DNA of 64,000 nucleotides, from contig NZ_CP147917.1 in the NCBI RefSeq assembly GCF_039645965.1, positions 1,488,001 through 1,552,000 of the forward strand, read 5' to 3'. A model generated the notes under the pieces. It was given only the letters and a program-made list of their open reading frames with translations. It was not told the DNA's origin and ran no database searches. Shown here one piece after another: positions 9,663 through 18,093 of the stretch. Both the position numbers and the translations under genes were made by a program. The DNA is from Sulfurimonas sp. HSL3-2 (GTDB lineage: Bacteria; Campylobacterota; Campylobacteria; Campylobacterales; Sulfurimonadaceae). Every line of letters begins with the position of its first letter. Positions within the stretch are counted from its first letter, which is position 1.

Positions 9663-9691
9663 AGATATCTCCTCTCTTTTAGGAGATATCT
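9663..9691. terminator. Bidirectional hairpin terminator
   Basis: Arms AGATATCTCCT (9663-9673) and AGGAGATATCT (9681-9691) form an 11-bp perfect stem with a 7-nt loop. It lies between the converging chemoreceptor and the 233-residue gene and overlaps the latter's stop codon. A-rich and T-rich flanks allow it to work in both directions. Confidence 0.75.
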
Positions 9692-10380
9692 TTAAGCATA
9701 TCTATCTGTTTTTGCCAGACGATCTTTTGAAGAGGATGTAATGACTGGCGACTCATCCACAGTTCAAACTCCTCGGCATAATGACTCTTGATGATACCGT
9801 CTAAGTCCTGCATCTGAACACATAGACTCTCAAGGTAGTTCTTTGCCTCATCGATATTGAACGACTTTACAGGCTGTAATCTTCTTTTTAGACCGCTAAG
9901 CAGTTTCTCATCCACTATCTCTTGTACTATTTCCAAAAATCTTGACGCCGCAACTGGATCTGCATAGCTCTCGTTCCAGATACGTCCGTTTATCATCTGG
10001 TCATACGCCAAGTCCATAAAGACGGGATACTTTTCTAAGACTGCGATCAGCTCGTTAAAGTCATCGTCTATCATCGCACGAAAAAGCATACGGCTACGAT
10101 TTCTTATCTTCACCCGCAGTCTTTCATCTTCTATCACTTGTGGATTGAGCAGGTTAAAACGTTCCAGTGATCCAAGTCTTGAGTGGTTAAACGCCATGAT
10201 GGCGACCATGACATTTTTGTCGCTTACCTGTTTTGGATGAGAACCGGAGGGTCTGTAAAACGCCCACTGAAGTCTTGCTTCGTCATCTTCATGTTCAAGG
10301 TACTTCGCATCGCCCTTGGCCTCAAAGTCTGTATCGTCTTGGAGTGCTTCTATCTCATCTTTGTAGTTTAGTTCATACAT
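9679..10380 (-). CDS. Unknown protein at the end of the NifQ/MoxR/VWA operon
   Basis: This is a 233-residue soluble, acidic, mostly helical protein without signal peptide or membrane segment. I do not recognise a domain. It is rich in acidic residues at the N-terminus and has a C-terminal WQKQIDML helix. The ATG lies 8 bp after the stop of the VWA gene, so it is the last gene of the operon FDP-nifQ-moxR-vwa. Its place suggests a partner or substrate adaptor of the MoxR/VWA machinery. The second MoxR/VWA pair at 49354 has no homologue of it nearby. A role with NifQ or nitrogenase is inference from position only. Confidence 0.65.
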   Translation of the reverse strand: MYELNYKDEIEALQDDTDFEAKGDAKYLEHEDDEARLQWAFYRPSGSHPKQVSDKNVMVAIMAFNHSRLGSLERFNLLNPQVIEDERLRVKIRNRSRMLFRAMIDDDFNELIAVLEKYPVFMDLAYDQMINGRIWNESYADPVAASRFLEIVQEIVDEKLLSGLKRRLQPVKSFNIDEAKNYLESLCVQMQDLDGIIKSHYAEEFELWMSRQSLHPLQKIVWQKQIDMLKDIS

Positions 10381-10388
10381 GCTGGTCT

Positions 10389-11546
10389 CTAAAGGTCAAA
10401 GTAAAAGACATCGCCGTAAGCTTCAAGTCTTTTCATATTCTGTTTCTGGCTGATAAGAAAGAGCGTGTTTATCTCTGGGGCACGTTCAATCTTAAACAGA
10501 CCGTCGCTAAGTACCATAAGAGTCGCTTCCATCTCGGCGACTTTTCTTAGATACTCCAGTACGGGAGTAAACAGCGTACCGCCGTTGCCCTTTTCAAAGG
10601 AGAGTTCAGGCGGTTTTGCCTCCTGCGCATCATAGGTCACGACTTTTTGCTCATCCACACTCTCGTCAAAAGGGATGACGGTGACTTTAAAGTCTGTACT
10701 CATACGAAGAACGGAATCTATGATGCCCAAAAACTTTGAGAACACCTCTTTGTTTATACTCATAGACCTGTCAAGCGCTATGTAAAGGTTTAAACGGTTT
10801 CGCTCACTTCTATACCCGGGCAGGTAGAGATTTTGATGAATGAAACGGCGGTTTGGATGCGAAAAGTTCGTCTCTTTATCGAAAAAACTCTCGCTCATGT
10901 AGGTGTGCAGAAGTGTCTCTAAGTCTATCTTTGGACGGATCACCTCGTTTATCACTTCCAAAAAAGATGATGGGATGTTGCCCTGCTTTTTCGCCGAGCC
11001 CATCGCTTGAACGATGAGCGCATCTATCTCTTCCATAGCGGCCTCAGTGTCGCCCTCTTCCTCTATAAGGTCAAGTTTTTGCTCTTTTGGGTTTTCATCA
11101 TCGGGTGTGCCCTCGCCGTCCTCTTGTTCCTCATAAAGGATGTTATACACCTCTTCAACGCTTTTGTCTCGAAACTTCTCGAGCATAACCTCATTCTCGG
11201 GTCTCTGCCCTACTCTTTCAAAGTCACTCAGCAAAAGGTTTATGACGATATCGCTGCTGCGGTTCCACATGCCGTGGTCACGTCCGCCCATTCTAAATGC
11301 GTGTTTGAGTATTACATGTAAGAGCGTATGTGCATATATATACTTGAGGTTTTCATCTTCTATAGCTTCACAGAGGACTGGATCGATAAAGATCGCTCTG
11401 CCGTTTGTCTCAAACGCTTCGTGAGGATTTGTACGAAAGTGCATCGGCAAAGAGAGTGCGAGTACACTTAGGAAGGGATGGTCAAAAAGAAACTGTACTC
11501 TGATCTTCTCCAGTTTTGTGAGAAGGTCAGATGATATATTCGCCAT
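10389..11546 (-). CDS. VWA-like / DUF2201 protein, partner of MoxR (copy 1)
   Basis: The N-terminal half contains a putative metallopeptidase-like region with HVILKH and a WNRSSDIVIN segment, typical of DUF2201 proteins. An acidic linker follows (about residues 130-165). A C-terminal von Willebrand A domain carries the MIDAS motif DRSMS near residue 270. Such proteins act with MoxR AAA+ ATPases as metal-dependent chaperones. The favoured start is the ATG at 11546, overlapping the MoxR stop by 20 bp; an upstream TTG is less likely. A homologous protein lies at 50352. It is placed between MoxR and an unknown gene in an operon that also holds NifQ and a flavodiiron protein. Confidence 0.85.
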   Translation of the reverse strand: MANISSDLLTKLEKIRVQFLFDHPFLSVLALSLPMHFRTNPHEAFETNGRAIFIDPVLCEAIEDENLKYIYAHTLLHVILKHAFRMGGRDHGMWNRSSDIVINLLLSDFERVGQRPENEVMLEKFRDKSVEEVYNILYEEQEDGEGTPDDENPKEQKLDLIEEEGDTEAAMEEIDALIVQAMGSAKKQGNIPSSFLEVINEVIRPKIDLETLLHTYMSESFFDKETNFSHPNRRFIHQNLYLPGYRSERNRLNLYIALDRSMSINKEVFSKFLGIIDSVLRMSTDFKVTVIPFDESVDEQKVVTYDAQEAKPPELSFEKGNGGTLFTPVLEYLRKVAEMEATLMVLSDGLFKIERAPEINTLFLISQKQNMKRLEAYGDVFYFDL

Positions 11547-12537
11547 ACTTTGCCAGCCAGTTATCAAATGCGCTATGCATCGCTATGGATTCATCTTTTA
11601 CGATGACATCTTTTATAAGCATTACGCCAAACTCTGTCGGCAGTGTCTCGCTAAACGCGAACAGATGTTCTTTATGAGTATCTGTACTTTTATAGTACTC
11701 GACCAAAGCCGACACAAGTGCATAAAGCAGTGCGGGCTGGTTTTTTACCTCCGGATAGTTCCCTTCATAGATAGCTGCGACATCAGGAAGCTCTTCATAG
11801 ACTTTGACGTATGAAGTGAACTCTATGCCCGAACTGTACCCGATCGTTCCGTAGATGATGGACGCTATCTCATTGATGTTCTCATTCGCTTTTAGAATGT
11901 TTGAGAGCATATGGTAACTTCTCGGCGTCGCAAATGCAGGATTTGCATCATCTTCGATGACCGGTTCCGTTGCAAGAAGATCAGGACGAAAGCCTAAAAA
12001 TCCTATGATGAAATGGTGCAGTTTTTCTTTGATGGCAAAGAGTTTAAAGTCATCAAAACGCGCTTGGACATGCAGGTGAACCATGCGGTTGACCAGCGGT
12101 GAAGGCAGGCGGAACACGACACCTCTGTCACTTACTCTGTTCCCAGCACATACGATCCTCCAGCCACGAGGCAACTCATACTCACCCATCTTGCGGTTAA
12201 GGACGAGCTGATAGATAGCAGCTTGAACCGAAGGCGGTGCGGAGTTAAGCTCATCAAGGAACAAAATCCCCTCAGAGTCCATATCTTTTGGAAAGAACAC
12301 AGGCGGCATCCAAACGGTCTGATCATCCTTTATGGAAGGCACGCCGCGCAAGTCAACCGGGTCCATCTGAGAAAGACGGATATCTACGAGTTCAAGGTCA
12401 TGTTTTTTTGCCACGTCTGCAACGATGTAAGACTTTCCGATTCCCGGGCTTCCATGGATAAAAAGCGGTGTATCGGTATTTAAAAGTGTTTCAATATGCG
12501 TATAAAGTTCCGTTGTCGATATCGAAGGTGTTATCAT
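11527..12537 (-). CDS. MoxR-family AAA+ ATPase (copy 1)
   Basis: Walker A GSPGIGKS lies near residue 33 and Walker B ILFLDELN near 95. The AGNRVSDRG segment, which includes sensor 1, and ATPRS-type C-terminal signals place it in the MoxR class. These ATPases work with VWA proteins to insert metals or remodel metalloenzymes, as in NorQ/NorD and CbbQ/CbbO. The ATG at 12537 overlaps the nifQ stop (ATGA), so it is translationally coupled to nifQ. It is clearly homologous over its length to the MoxR at 49354; for example DRGVVFR and GILFLDELN are shared. Coupling to NifQ points to nitrogenase or molybdenum handling, an inference. Confidence 0.92.
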   Translation of the reverse strand: MITPSISTTELYTHIETLLNTDTPLFIHGSPGIGKSYIVADVAKKHDLELVDIRLSQMDPVDLRGVPSIKDDQTVWMPPVFFPKDMDSEGILFLDELNSAPPSVQAAIYQLVLNRKMGEYELPRGWRIVCAGNRVSDRGVVFRLPSPLVNRMVHLHVQARFDDFKLFAIKEKLHHFIIGFLGFRPDLLATEPVIEDDANPAFATPRSYHMLSNILKANENINEIASIIYGTIGYSSGIEFTSYVKVYEELPDVAAIYEGNYPEVKNQPALLYALVSALVEYYKSTDTHKEHLFAFSETLPTEFGVMLIKDVIVKDESIAMHSAFDNWLAKYGEYII

Positions 12538-12863
12538 GCGCTGACCTCGCTTACCATACATTTAAAACAGTTCATCTGGTCGTCACAGCTTGCACATGCA
12601 GGAGCGATACGCCCGATCTCGTCATAGATGAACTTTTTCCAGAGCTTGTCTTTTGGTTTTTTAGCCGCGAACTCAGGAAAGTTCTTCTTCATAAACTTAG
12701 CCATCTCAGTCCTGCTTTTAAATCCAAGATCCTGATACATATGATTCATCTTCAGTGACTCATGAGCGACCCATGGAGCCAGTACGCCTTGTGCAAAAGC
12801 ATTAACACCGTAAGAGCGCAAAAGAGCGCACACTTCCTCTTCCATTATCTTCAAATCCGTCAT
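12534..12863 (-). CDS. nifQ: NifQ-like molybdenum donor protein, short form
   Basis: NifQ carries Mo in an Fe-Mo-S cluster towards NifEN for FeMo-cofactor assembly. This 109-residue protein keeps the NifQ C-terminal signature. LGFKSRTEMAKFMKKNFP is followed by a KLWKKFIY motif near residue 75 and a cysteine cluster C90-x2-C93-x5-C99-x2-C102. Classical NifQ has C-x4-C-x2-C-x5-C. Here the first cysteine is replaced and an extra one appears at the end. It is much shorter than usual (about 170-200 residues), lacking part of the N-terminus. It overlaps the flavodiiron gene (ATGA) and the MoxR gene (ATGA), so all three are coupled. Confidence 0.8.
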   Translation of the reverse strand: MTDLKIMEEEVCALLRSYGVNAFAQGVLAPWVAHESLKMNHMYQDLGFKSRTEMAKFMKKNFPEFAAKKPKDKLWKKFIYDEIGRIAPACASCDDQMNCFKCMVSEVSA

Positions 12864-14089
12864 ATCTCCATCTCCACCATTTTTCCCATAGTTATCTCAG
12901 CTATATCGATGCCGAAATCAAAACACGCTTGCAGTTCTTCCTCTGTCGGGATCAGCTTGACCTTCAGTGGTTTTACCGGAAGCCTGAACTTCAGCCACCT
13001 CATCCTGTCGTGCAGCATCTCGGGTGCTTCGCCCGTCCATCCGTATGAACCAAACGATGCACCGACCTTTCCGCCGCTTTCAAGGTAAGCCATACACGCA
13101 AGCAGGTCCCAAGCGGGTTTTACAGCGTCACCGTTTATGGTCGGCGAACCGATGACCACCGCGTCCGACTCTTCGAGCAGATCGACCATGTTGTTCTCAT
13201 CAAGCGAGGCAAGGTCGTACATACTTGCGACGATACCCTCGACGGAGTCTGCTCCTTCGGTGACCTTTTGCGCCATCTTATGCGTGTTCTCATAACTCGA
13301 CATATAAAAGACCGAAAGCATCTTGTTGCCGAACGTGTGTTTTCTAAACTTCGCCTCACTGCTCCACGCCGCATACTTGTCTATGTAAAACTGCGGATTG
13401 GTCCTAAGTACGGGACCGTGCAGAGGTGCGATAAGCTTGATGTCAAACTTCCCGTAAAGCTCCAGAGCCTGAAGCACATACTGTTTAAAAGGACGCATGA
13501 TGTGGTCGTAGTAGTACTTAAACGCATAAGAAAAGTCTCCGACCTCATCGTCAAAAAGTCTCTCATCATAGTAGTGGCTTCCAAAGACGTCACCGCTGAA
13601 GAGCAGTTTCTCCTCATGCAGGTATGAGCTCATCGTATCGGGCCAGTGCAGAAACGGAGTGCTTAAAAACTCTATGGTCTTGTCTCCTAAAGAGATCACT
13701 TTCCCCGTATTTGCCACTTCAAAAGGGACATCCGTCTTGATGATCCCTTTGAGCATCATCACAGCACGTCCTGAGATGATGAGCTTTGCCTGAGGCGCTC
13801 TTGTCATCAGCTCCTCTAACGCTCCCGAGTGGTCAGGTTCAAGGTGATGCAATACGATATAGCGTATCTCATCATATTCACACAGCAGTTCAAGACGCTT
13901 GAAAAAGTCTGCCGAGAACTCTTTTTTCACGGTGTCCATCACACATACACCCTCGCTGCCGCGAACAAGATAACTATTGTATGAACTGCCGTTTGCAGTC
14001 TTCATAATGATGTCAAATGTACGGATTCTAGGGTCAAATGCACCTATAAAATGGACACTCGGTGAAACTTGAGCAATACTCTTTATCAT
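12860..14089 (-). CDS. Flavodiiron protein (A-type flavoprotein, oxygen reductase)
   Basis: A beta-lactamase-like diiron domain (residues 1-250) has the ligand set HHLEPDH, a later Asp in FSGDVFGSH and a His in APLHGP. A flavodoxin-like FMN domain follows (about 255-400) with SSYENTHKMA and GSPTINGDA. Such proteins reduce O2 to water or NO to N2O with electrons from rubredoxin. The context, upstream of nifQ and under a sigma-54-like element, suggests O2 removal for nitrogenase. There is no fused rubredoxin, so the electron donor is elsewhere. The stop overlaps the nifQ start. The length of 409 is normal. Confidence 0.93.
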   Translation of the reverse strand: MIKSIAQVSPSVHFIGAFDPRIRTFDIIMKTANGSSYNSYLVRGSEGVCVMDTVKKEFSADFFKRLELLCEYDEIRYIVLHHLEPDHSGALEELMTRAPQAKLIISGRAVMMLKGIIKTDVPFEVANTGKVISLGDKTIEFLSTPFLHWPDTMSSYLHEEKLLFSGDVFGSHYYDERLFDDEVGDFSYAFKYYYDHIMRPFKQYVLQALELYGKFDIKLIAPLHGPVLRTNPQFYIDKYAAWSSEAKFRKHTFGNKMLSVFYMSSYENTHKMAQKVTEGADSVEGIVASMYDLASLDENNMVDLLEESDAVVIGSPTINGDAVKPAWDLLACMAYLESGGKVGASFGSYGWTGEAPEMLHDRMRWLKFRLPVKPLKVKLIPTEEELQACFDFGIDIAEITMGKMVEMEI

Positions 14090-14117
14090 ATATAATCCTT
14101 GACTTCACAAGAGTTAT

Positions 14118-14133
14118 TGCATTTTTTATTCTA
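14118..14133 (-). promoter_or_regulatory. Sigma-54-like promoter of the FDP-nifQ-moxR-vwa operon
   Basis: TAGAAT, spacer AAAAA and ATGCA on the minus strand, 28 bp before the flavodiiron start. It matches the strict consensus TAGNAY-N5-WTGCA shared by other nif-linked genes in the window. Confidence 0.55.
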
Positions 14134-14141
14134 TTTTGACC

Positions 14142-14456
14142 CTAACCGTAGATAAGTTTAAGATAATCATGGATATCACTTAGGAAAAAGCGGCGGTTGT
14201 CACGCTCTTTAAAATGTCCTACCCATCCCGCGTCTTCTTCTCTTACCATCTTACATGGGTGCACGAACTCCATATACGGGAGCATCATCTTAAACGAACC
14301 GCAGTCGTTTATGGCATCCACGACGGCATCAAACAACATATCCAGACTCTCTTCATCTTCTATGAGATAAAGCGATCCGTCTCTATGAAAAAAACGGTAT
14401 ATATTTAAAATTTTTTCGGCTTCTGCATTCTTTGATTTTTTCATTTTCGGATTCAC
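14142..14456 (-). CDS. Small unknown protein between SagB-type oxidoreductase and FDP
   Basis: About 105 residues, charged, with no membrane segment and no recognised domain. It contains aromatic segments such as IYRFFHRDGSLYLIEDEE and DNRRFFLSDIHDYLKLIY. The GTG at 14456 is preferred because GAGGAAG precedes it. An ATG at 14444 and an in-frame start at 14489 inside the previous gene are alternatives. It follows the SagB-type gene closely, so it probably belongs to the tpx-SagB operon. No function can be assigned. Confidence 0.55.
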   Translation of the reverse strand: MNPKMKKSKNAEAEKILNIYRFFHRDGSLYLIEDEESLDMLFDAVVDAINDCGSFKMMLPYMEFVHPCKMVREEDAGWVGHFKERDNRRFFLSDIHDYLKLIYG

Positions 14457-14470
14457 TGTCTCTTCCTCTC

Positions 14471-15688
14471 TTATTTTCCCGCTGCACATACATACATAAT
14501 ATGATCTTTTGTCCCTAAGAACTTCTGCATCTTTTCATCATAAAATGCGCCTATACCCGTAAAACCTATCTCTTTATCCCCAGTTTCAAGGTAAAGCTTA
14601 TGAGCGAATGCCCCTGCACACATCAGTGAGTCGGAACTGAACTCTTTAGAAGTTATCACGGTTACTATCTGCGCATTTTTTATAAAATGCTGATCGACAA
14701 GCAGAGCTGTCAGTTCATCTGTAAAACTGCCCGCTTTTATGATCTTGCCCTTATGATATACGCCCGCTTCAAGGCTGCACTTTTTTAAGACTACAGTGTA
14801 ACACTCAAGCGGATCTGCATCTTCACTAAGGTGTTGCATAATCTGTTCAAAATCATCCTCACTCATATATGTACCCTCAAACTTGCGGGCAGAACGTCTT
14901 TTTAAAACAACATCTTTTTTCGTAATAAACGGAAAAAGCCTGCTTGTAAAAAGTCCCTCCTTCTCCATCAGATCAGGCAGATTCCCCTTCGTATCGCAGT
15001 AGTCCGTAGGTGCTACATGTAAAAGCGGTTTGACTAAGGGGTTCACTGTTTTTTCAGTCTCACTCCCTAATGCGATGACCGCACAACTAAACTCTTCGTC
15101 TTTAAACCCCATAGCTTTGTTTAACACATCCGCGTCAAAACCGGACAAAATTGTCATATCTTGGTCTGAGATTGTAGCGGCGGCTTGTATGGATGCAAGC
15201 TGATGGCCTGCATCAAGATAGCAGTAACGATATGCTCTCTCGCCGTATTTCCACTCTGAACGAAACGGTACACAGCTTTGTATGAGTATCATCCCATCAA
15301 ACTTGTGCGAAAGACCCACGGCAGTTTCTATCCCGTCTGCTTCGATCTCCTGAATAAGAACGATCTTATCCGCACTTGCATCTATGTGATAGATACCGCT
15401 TATGATCCCTTTAACACCGCGGATCTGAGCATATAGTTCAAGCGGATGGAGATTTCCCGCTGAGGGAGTGTTTAGTTTGTAGTAGGGTTTTGCACCGATA
15501 TGCTCTCTTGAAGTGACACATCGACAGAGTTCAAGTATATGAAGCGCTTCTGCAGCACCAAACGGGTAGTTAAACAGAAACTCCGGATAGTGCTTAAAGG
15601 TCGAAGGCTGCGTGAGCCAGTCGATATAGCCTCCGGAAGCAGCTACTTTTTTTCGCGTAAGAGAGGTCTGTTCATACACATCGAGCAT
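14471..15688 (-). CDS. SagB/ThcOx-type nitroreductase-family oxidoreductase
   Basis: The 405-residue protein looks like two nitroreductase-like halves. The first has LNTPSAGNLHPLELYAQIRG, typical of SagB-type dehydrogenases, and YRYCYLDAGHQLASIQAAA. The second begins near LKRRSARKF, the RRS motif common at the start of FMN-binding nitroreductase domains. SagB-type enzymes oxidise azolines in peptide maturation, but many members in nif or redox loci act on unknown substrates. No precursor peptide or cyclodehydratase gene is nearby. It starts 3 bp after the peroxiredoxin stop and shares its operon and sigma-54-like element. The substrate is unknown. Confidence 0.8.
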   Translation of the reverse strand: MLDVYEQTSLTRKKVAASGGYIDWLTQPSTFKHYPEFLFNYPFGAAEALHILELCRCVTSREHIGAKPYYKLNTPSAGNLHPLELYAQIRGVKGIISGIYHIDASADKIVLIQEIEADGIETAVGLSHKFDGMILIQSCVPFRSEWKYGERAYRYCYLDAGHQLASIQAAATISDQDMTILSGFDADVLNKAMGFKDEEFSCAVIALGSETEKTVNPLVKPLLHVAPTDYCDTKGNLPDLMEKEGLFTSRLFPFITKKDVVLKRRSARKFEGTYMSEDDFEQIMQHLSEDADPLECYTVVLKKCSLEAGVYHKGKIIKAGSFTDELTALLVDQHFIKNAQIVTVITSKEFSSDSLMCAGAFAHKLYLETGDKEIGFTGIGAFYDEKMQKFLGTKDHIMYVCAAGK

Positions 15689-15691
15689 ATT

Positions 15692-16240
15692 TTAGACAGA
15701 CATCCAGTTTTCGTGAGTATGACCTTTTTTCTTTTCGCTTGCAAGTTTTGTTATCGCTTCGATACACGCATCATAGTTCACTTCATCGACTACTTCGGGA
15801 ACGATCTCTTTATAAGCTATCTGTCCCTCTCTGTCTATGACGAAAACAGCACGTGCAAGACGGTCTTTTAGTTTCCCCTCAGAGATGAGTACTCCATATT
15901 TTTTAGCAAACTGACGCTCTTCGTCTATCACAAGCTCGGCACTGTCTATAGACTCGCTGGCTTGGTAGCCTTTTACAAACTCCAGATCATCGGTAGTCAC
16001 CATGATGGTCGTAAGTTTTTTAATCCCTTTGACCATTTCATTGAACTTTTTAGCACCGAGTGAACAGACTTCGGTCTTAAGCGAAGGGATAGCGATAAGA
16101 AGTTGGATATCTGGAGCTATCATACCGATCACGTTCTTTGTATTGTCTAGTTTTGTTATACGTGCTGCGGGAGCTTCCTTCCCTAGAAATAGTTCTCTTC
16201 CCGACAATTCTGTCGGTGTTCCGTGGACTGTTATCTGCAT
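15692..16240 (-). CDS. Tpx-like peroxiredoxin lacking the usual resolving cysteine
   Basis: A thiol-peroxidase-type peroxiredoxin of 182 residues. The peroxidatic Cys59 lies in TEVCSLGAKKFN, matching the T-x2-C motif of Tpx. In ordinary atypical 2-Cys Tpx a resolving cysteine follows about 35 residues later in an RFC context; here that segment reads EFVKGYQASES with no cysteine. The only other cysteine is near the C-terminus (YDACIEA). It may therefore act as a 1-Cys enzyme or use a partner, perhaps the SagB-type protein encoded 3 bp downstream. A second, complete Tpx is exported (57952). The element at 16278-16293 links it to the nif regulon. Confidence 0.88.
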   Translation of the reverse strand: MQITVHGTPTELSGRELFLGKEAPAARITKLDNTKNVIGMIAPDIQLLIAIPSLKTEVCSLGAKKFNEMVKGIKKLTTIMVTTDDLEFVKGYQASESIDSAELVIDEERQFAKKYGVLISEGKLKDRLARAVFVIDREGQIAYKEIVPEVVDEVNYDACIEAITKLASEKKKGHTHENWMSV

Positions 16241-16277
16241 AATTACCTCATTTTTTTCATGATATTGCTAATATGTA

Positions 16278-16293
16278 TGCAATATGCATTCTA
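16278..16293 (-). promoter_or_regulatory. Sigma-54-like promoter of the peroxiredoxin-SagB operon
   Basis: TAGAAT, spacer GCATA and TTGCA on the minus strand, 37 bp before the start codon. It matches the strict form of the -24/-12 element shared across the window. Confidence 0.55.
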
Positions 16294-16297
16294 TTCG

Positions 16298-16330
16298 TTA
16301 TACAACAAAATGGTTATTTTTTATACAACA
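16298..16330. promoter_or_regulatory. Direct repeats TTATACAACA between tpx-like gene and nifA
   Basis: TTATACAACA occurs at 16298-16307 and 16321-16330, 23 bp apart (about two helical turns), between two divergent genes. The second copy is part of the longer motif TTTTTTATACAA also present upstream of rpoN and near sodB. It could be an operator for a regulator of nifA; this is inference. Confidence 0.4.
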
Positions 16331-16394
16331 TTTTTGTAGAATTGCTTTAGTTTAGCTATATAATTTTAGTAAATCATTTAAATAGTTGGACATT

Positions 16395-18032
16395 ATGTAT
16401 AACCAAATAAATATACCAAATAACGAAGAGTGTCAGACATGTGCTCTTACATTTGCATACAATGAGATCAGTATTCTTTACGATATTGCAGTTATGTTAT
16501 CAAGCAGTACCGATGTCAACGAAAGTATTGAAAAAGGGATGCGCCTTTTAAAACGTAACTCTTATCTGGAGCGCTGCAGCCTTTTTCTACTCTCAGATGA
16601 CGGATCTTCTGTAGAACTTCACTCTTCTATCGACATCACTGCACAACAACGTAAAATGGCCACTTATAAACTAGGAGAAGGAGCAACGGGACTTGCTGCT
16701 CAAAGTGCAGAACCTGTTGTTATCGAAAATATCCACAATAATATAAACTATCTAAACAAAATGGGTATCGTAGATACAAAGTCGATCTCTTACGTTGCCG
16801 TGCCTATCATGCAGGACGAGGCTCTTTTTGGTGTCATCTCCGCAAATATAAACAAATCTACCGTTCTTGGTTTTGATGATATCGTCAGAATGCTTACGAT
16901 CGTCGGTACCCTCTTCTGCGGGACACTTGCGATCCAAAAAAGATTTGTACAGGAGAAAGAGAACCTTACTGACCTAAAGACATACTATAAAGAGCAGGCT
17001 TTAAGCGAATACAAATTTGAGAACATCGTCGGTAACAGTACAAAGATGCAGCATATCTTCAGCCTGCTTGAAACTGTCGCGCCATCGGATGCGACCATCT
17101 TAGTGCGCGGTGAGACCGGAACGGGTAAAGAGCTTATCGCGACTGCGGTGCATAACCTCAGTAAAAGAAAAAACGGCCCGTACATCAAACTCAACTGTGC
17201 TGCTATCAGCGAGACACTTTTAGAGAGTGAACTTTTCGGACATGAAAAAGGTGCCTTTACAGATGCAAAAGAGATGCGTAAAGGTCGTTTTGAACTTGCC
17301 GACGGCGGTACGCTTTTCCTTGACGAGATAGGTGATATCACCCCTTCATTACAGGTAAAACTGCTTCGTATCCTTCAAGAGCAGGAGTTCGAGCGTGTGG
17401 GTGGGACAAAGACCATCAAGACAAATGTACGTCTTGTCGCTGCGACAAACAGAGACCTTGAAAGCATGGTCGCAAAAGGAGAGTTCAGAGAGGACCTTTT
17501 CTACCGTCTGAATGTCATCCCTGTCAACCTTCCGCCACTACGCGAGAGATATGAGGATGTCAAACTTCTTATAGAGCACTATCTGCACAAGTTTATGAAA
17601 GAGCACAGAAAGAACATGAGCTTTAGTAAACAGGCGCTGGAGATCCTGCTTGACTATCCATGGCCGGGGAATATCCGTGAGCTACAAAACACGATGGAGA
17701 GGATCGTCCTTATCTGTCCTGAGGGTGTGATCATGCCGGAGATGCTAAACCATGTACTGCCGTTTAACTATCAAAAACTGTATATGCAGCCGGAAGCTCA
17801 AACAACAACGCCGACACAAATCGTTCAAGAAGAAAAAGCTGTCGAACAGCATCCGGTAGAAGTAAACAAACCGATCACCGTGACTAAGGTCAACCTGCAG
17901 GAGCTTGAAAAAGAAGCAATTCTCCAAGCGCTCATAGACAACCGCGGTATCCAGACCAAAGCCGCTACGCAGCTAGGGATGACAGCAAGACAGATCGGCT
18001 ATAAGATCAAAAAGTATGAGATCGACCTCTAG
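16395..18032 (+). CDS. nifA: NifA, sigma-54-dependent activator of nitrogen fixation
   Basis: A GAF sensory domain (about residues 25-180) is followed by an AAA+ domain (about 205-445) with Walker A GETGTGKE and Walker [13 protein letters not shown]-terminal Fis-type helix-turn-helix ([20 protein letters not shown]) completes the NifA architecture. The sigma-54 contact loop reads GAFTDA rather than GAFTGA. There is a CxxC pair near the N-terminus (CQTC), but not the interdomain C-x4-C of O2-sensitive NifA. The ATG at 16395 is preferred to the in-frame TTG at 16386; the ribosome site is weak. It is monocistronic and ends in a hairpin that contains its own stop codon. Confidence 0.95.
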   Translation: MYNQINIPNNEECQTCALTFAYNEISILYDIAVMLSSSTDVNESIEKGMRLLKRNSYLERCSLFLLSDDGSSVELHSSIDITAQQRKMATYKLGEGATGLAAQSAEPVVIENIHNNINYLNKMGIVDTKSISYVAVPIMQDEALFGVISANINKSTVLGFDDIVRMLTIVGTLFCGTLAIQKRFVQEKENLTDLKTYYKEQALSEYKFENIVGNSTKMQHIFSLLETVAPSDATILVRGETGTGKELIATAVHNLSKRKNGPYIKLNCAAISETLLESELFGHEKGAFTDAKEMRKGRFELADGGTLFLDEIGDITPSLQVKLLRILQEQEFERVGGTKTIKTNVRLVAATNRDLESMVAKGEFREDLFYRLNVIPVNLPPLRERYEDVKLLIEHYLHKFMKEHRKNMSFSKQALEILLDYPWPGNIRELQNTMERIVLICPEGVIMPEMLNHVLPFNYQKLYMQPEAQTTTPTQIVQEEKAVEQHPVEVNKPITVTKVNLQELEKEAILQALIDNRGIQTKAATQLGMTARQIGYKIKKYEIDL

Positions 18033-18040
18033 TGAGGTCG
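18023..18040 (+). terminator. nifA terminator hairpin overlapping the stop codon
   Basis: CGACCTC (18023-18029), loop TAGT and GAGGTCG (18034-18040) form a perfect 7-bp stem; the loop contains the TAG stop. GGCGGTATTTTT follows, giving a short T run. Confidence 0.6.
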
Positions 18041-18093
18041 GGCGGTATTTTTAAGAGTGGAGATTCATTCACTGGAATGTAGTTTTAGGCATT

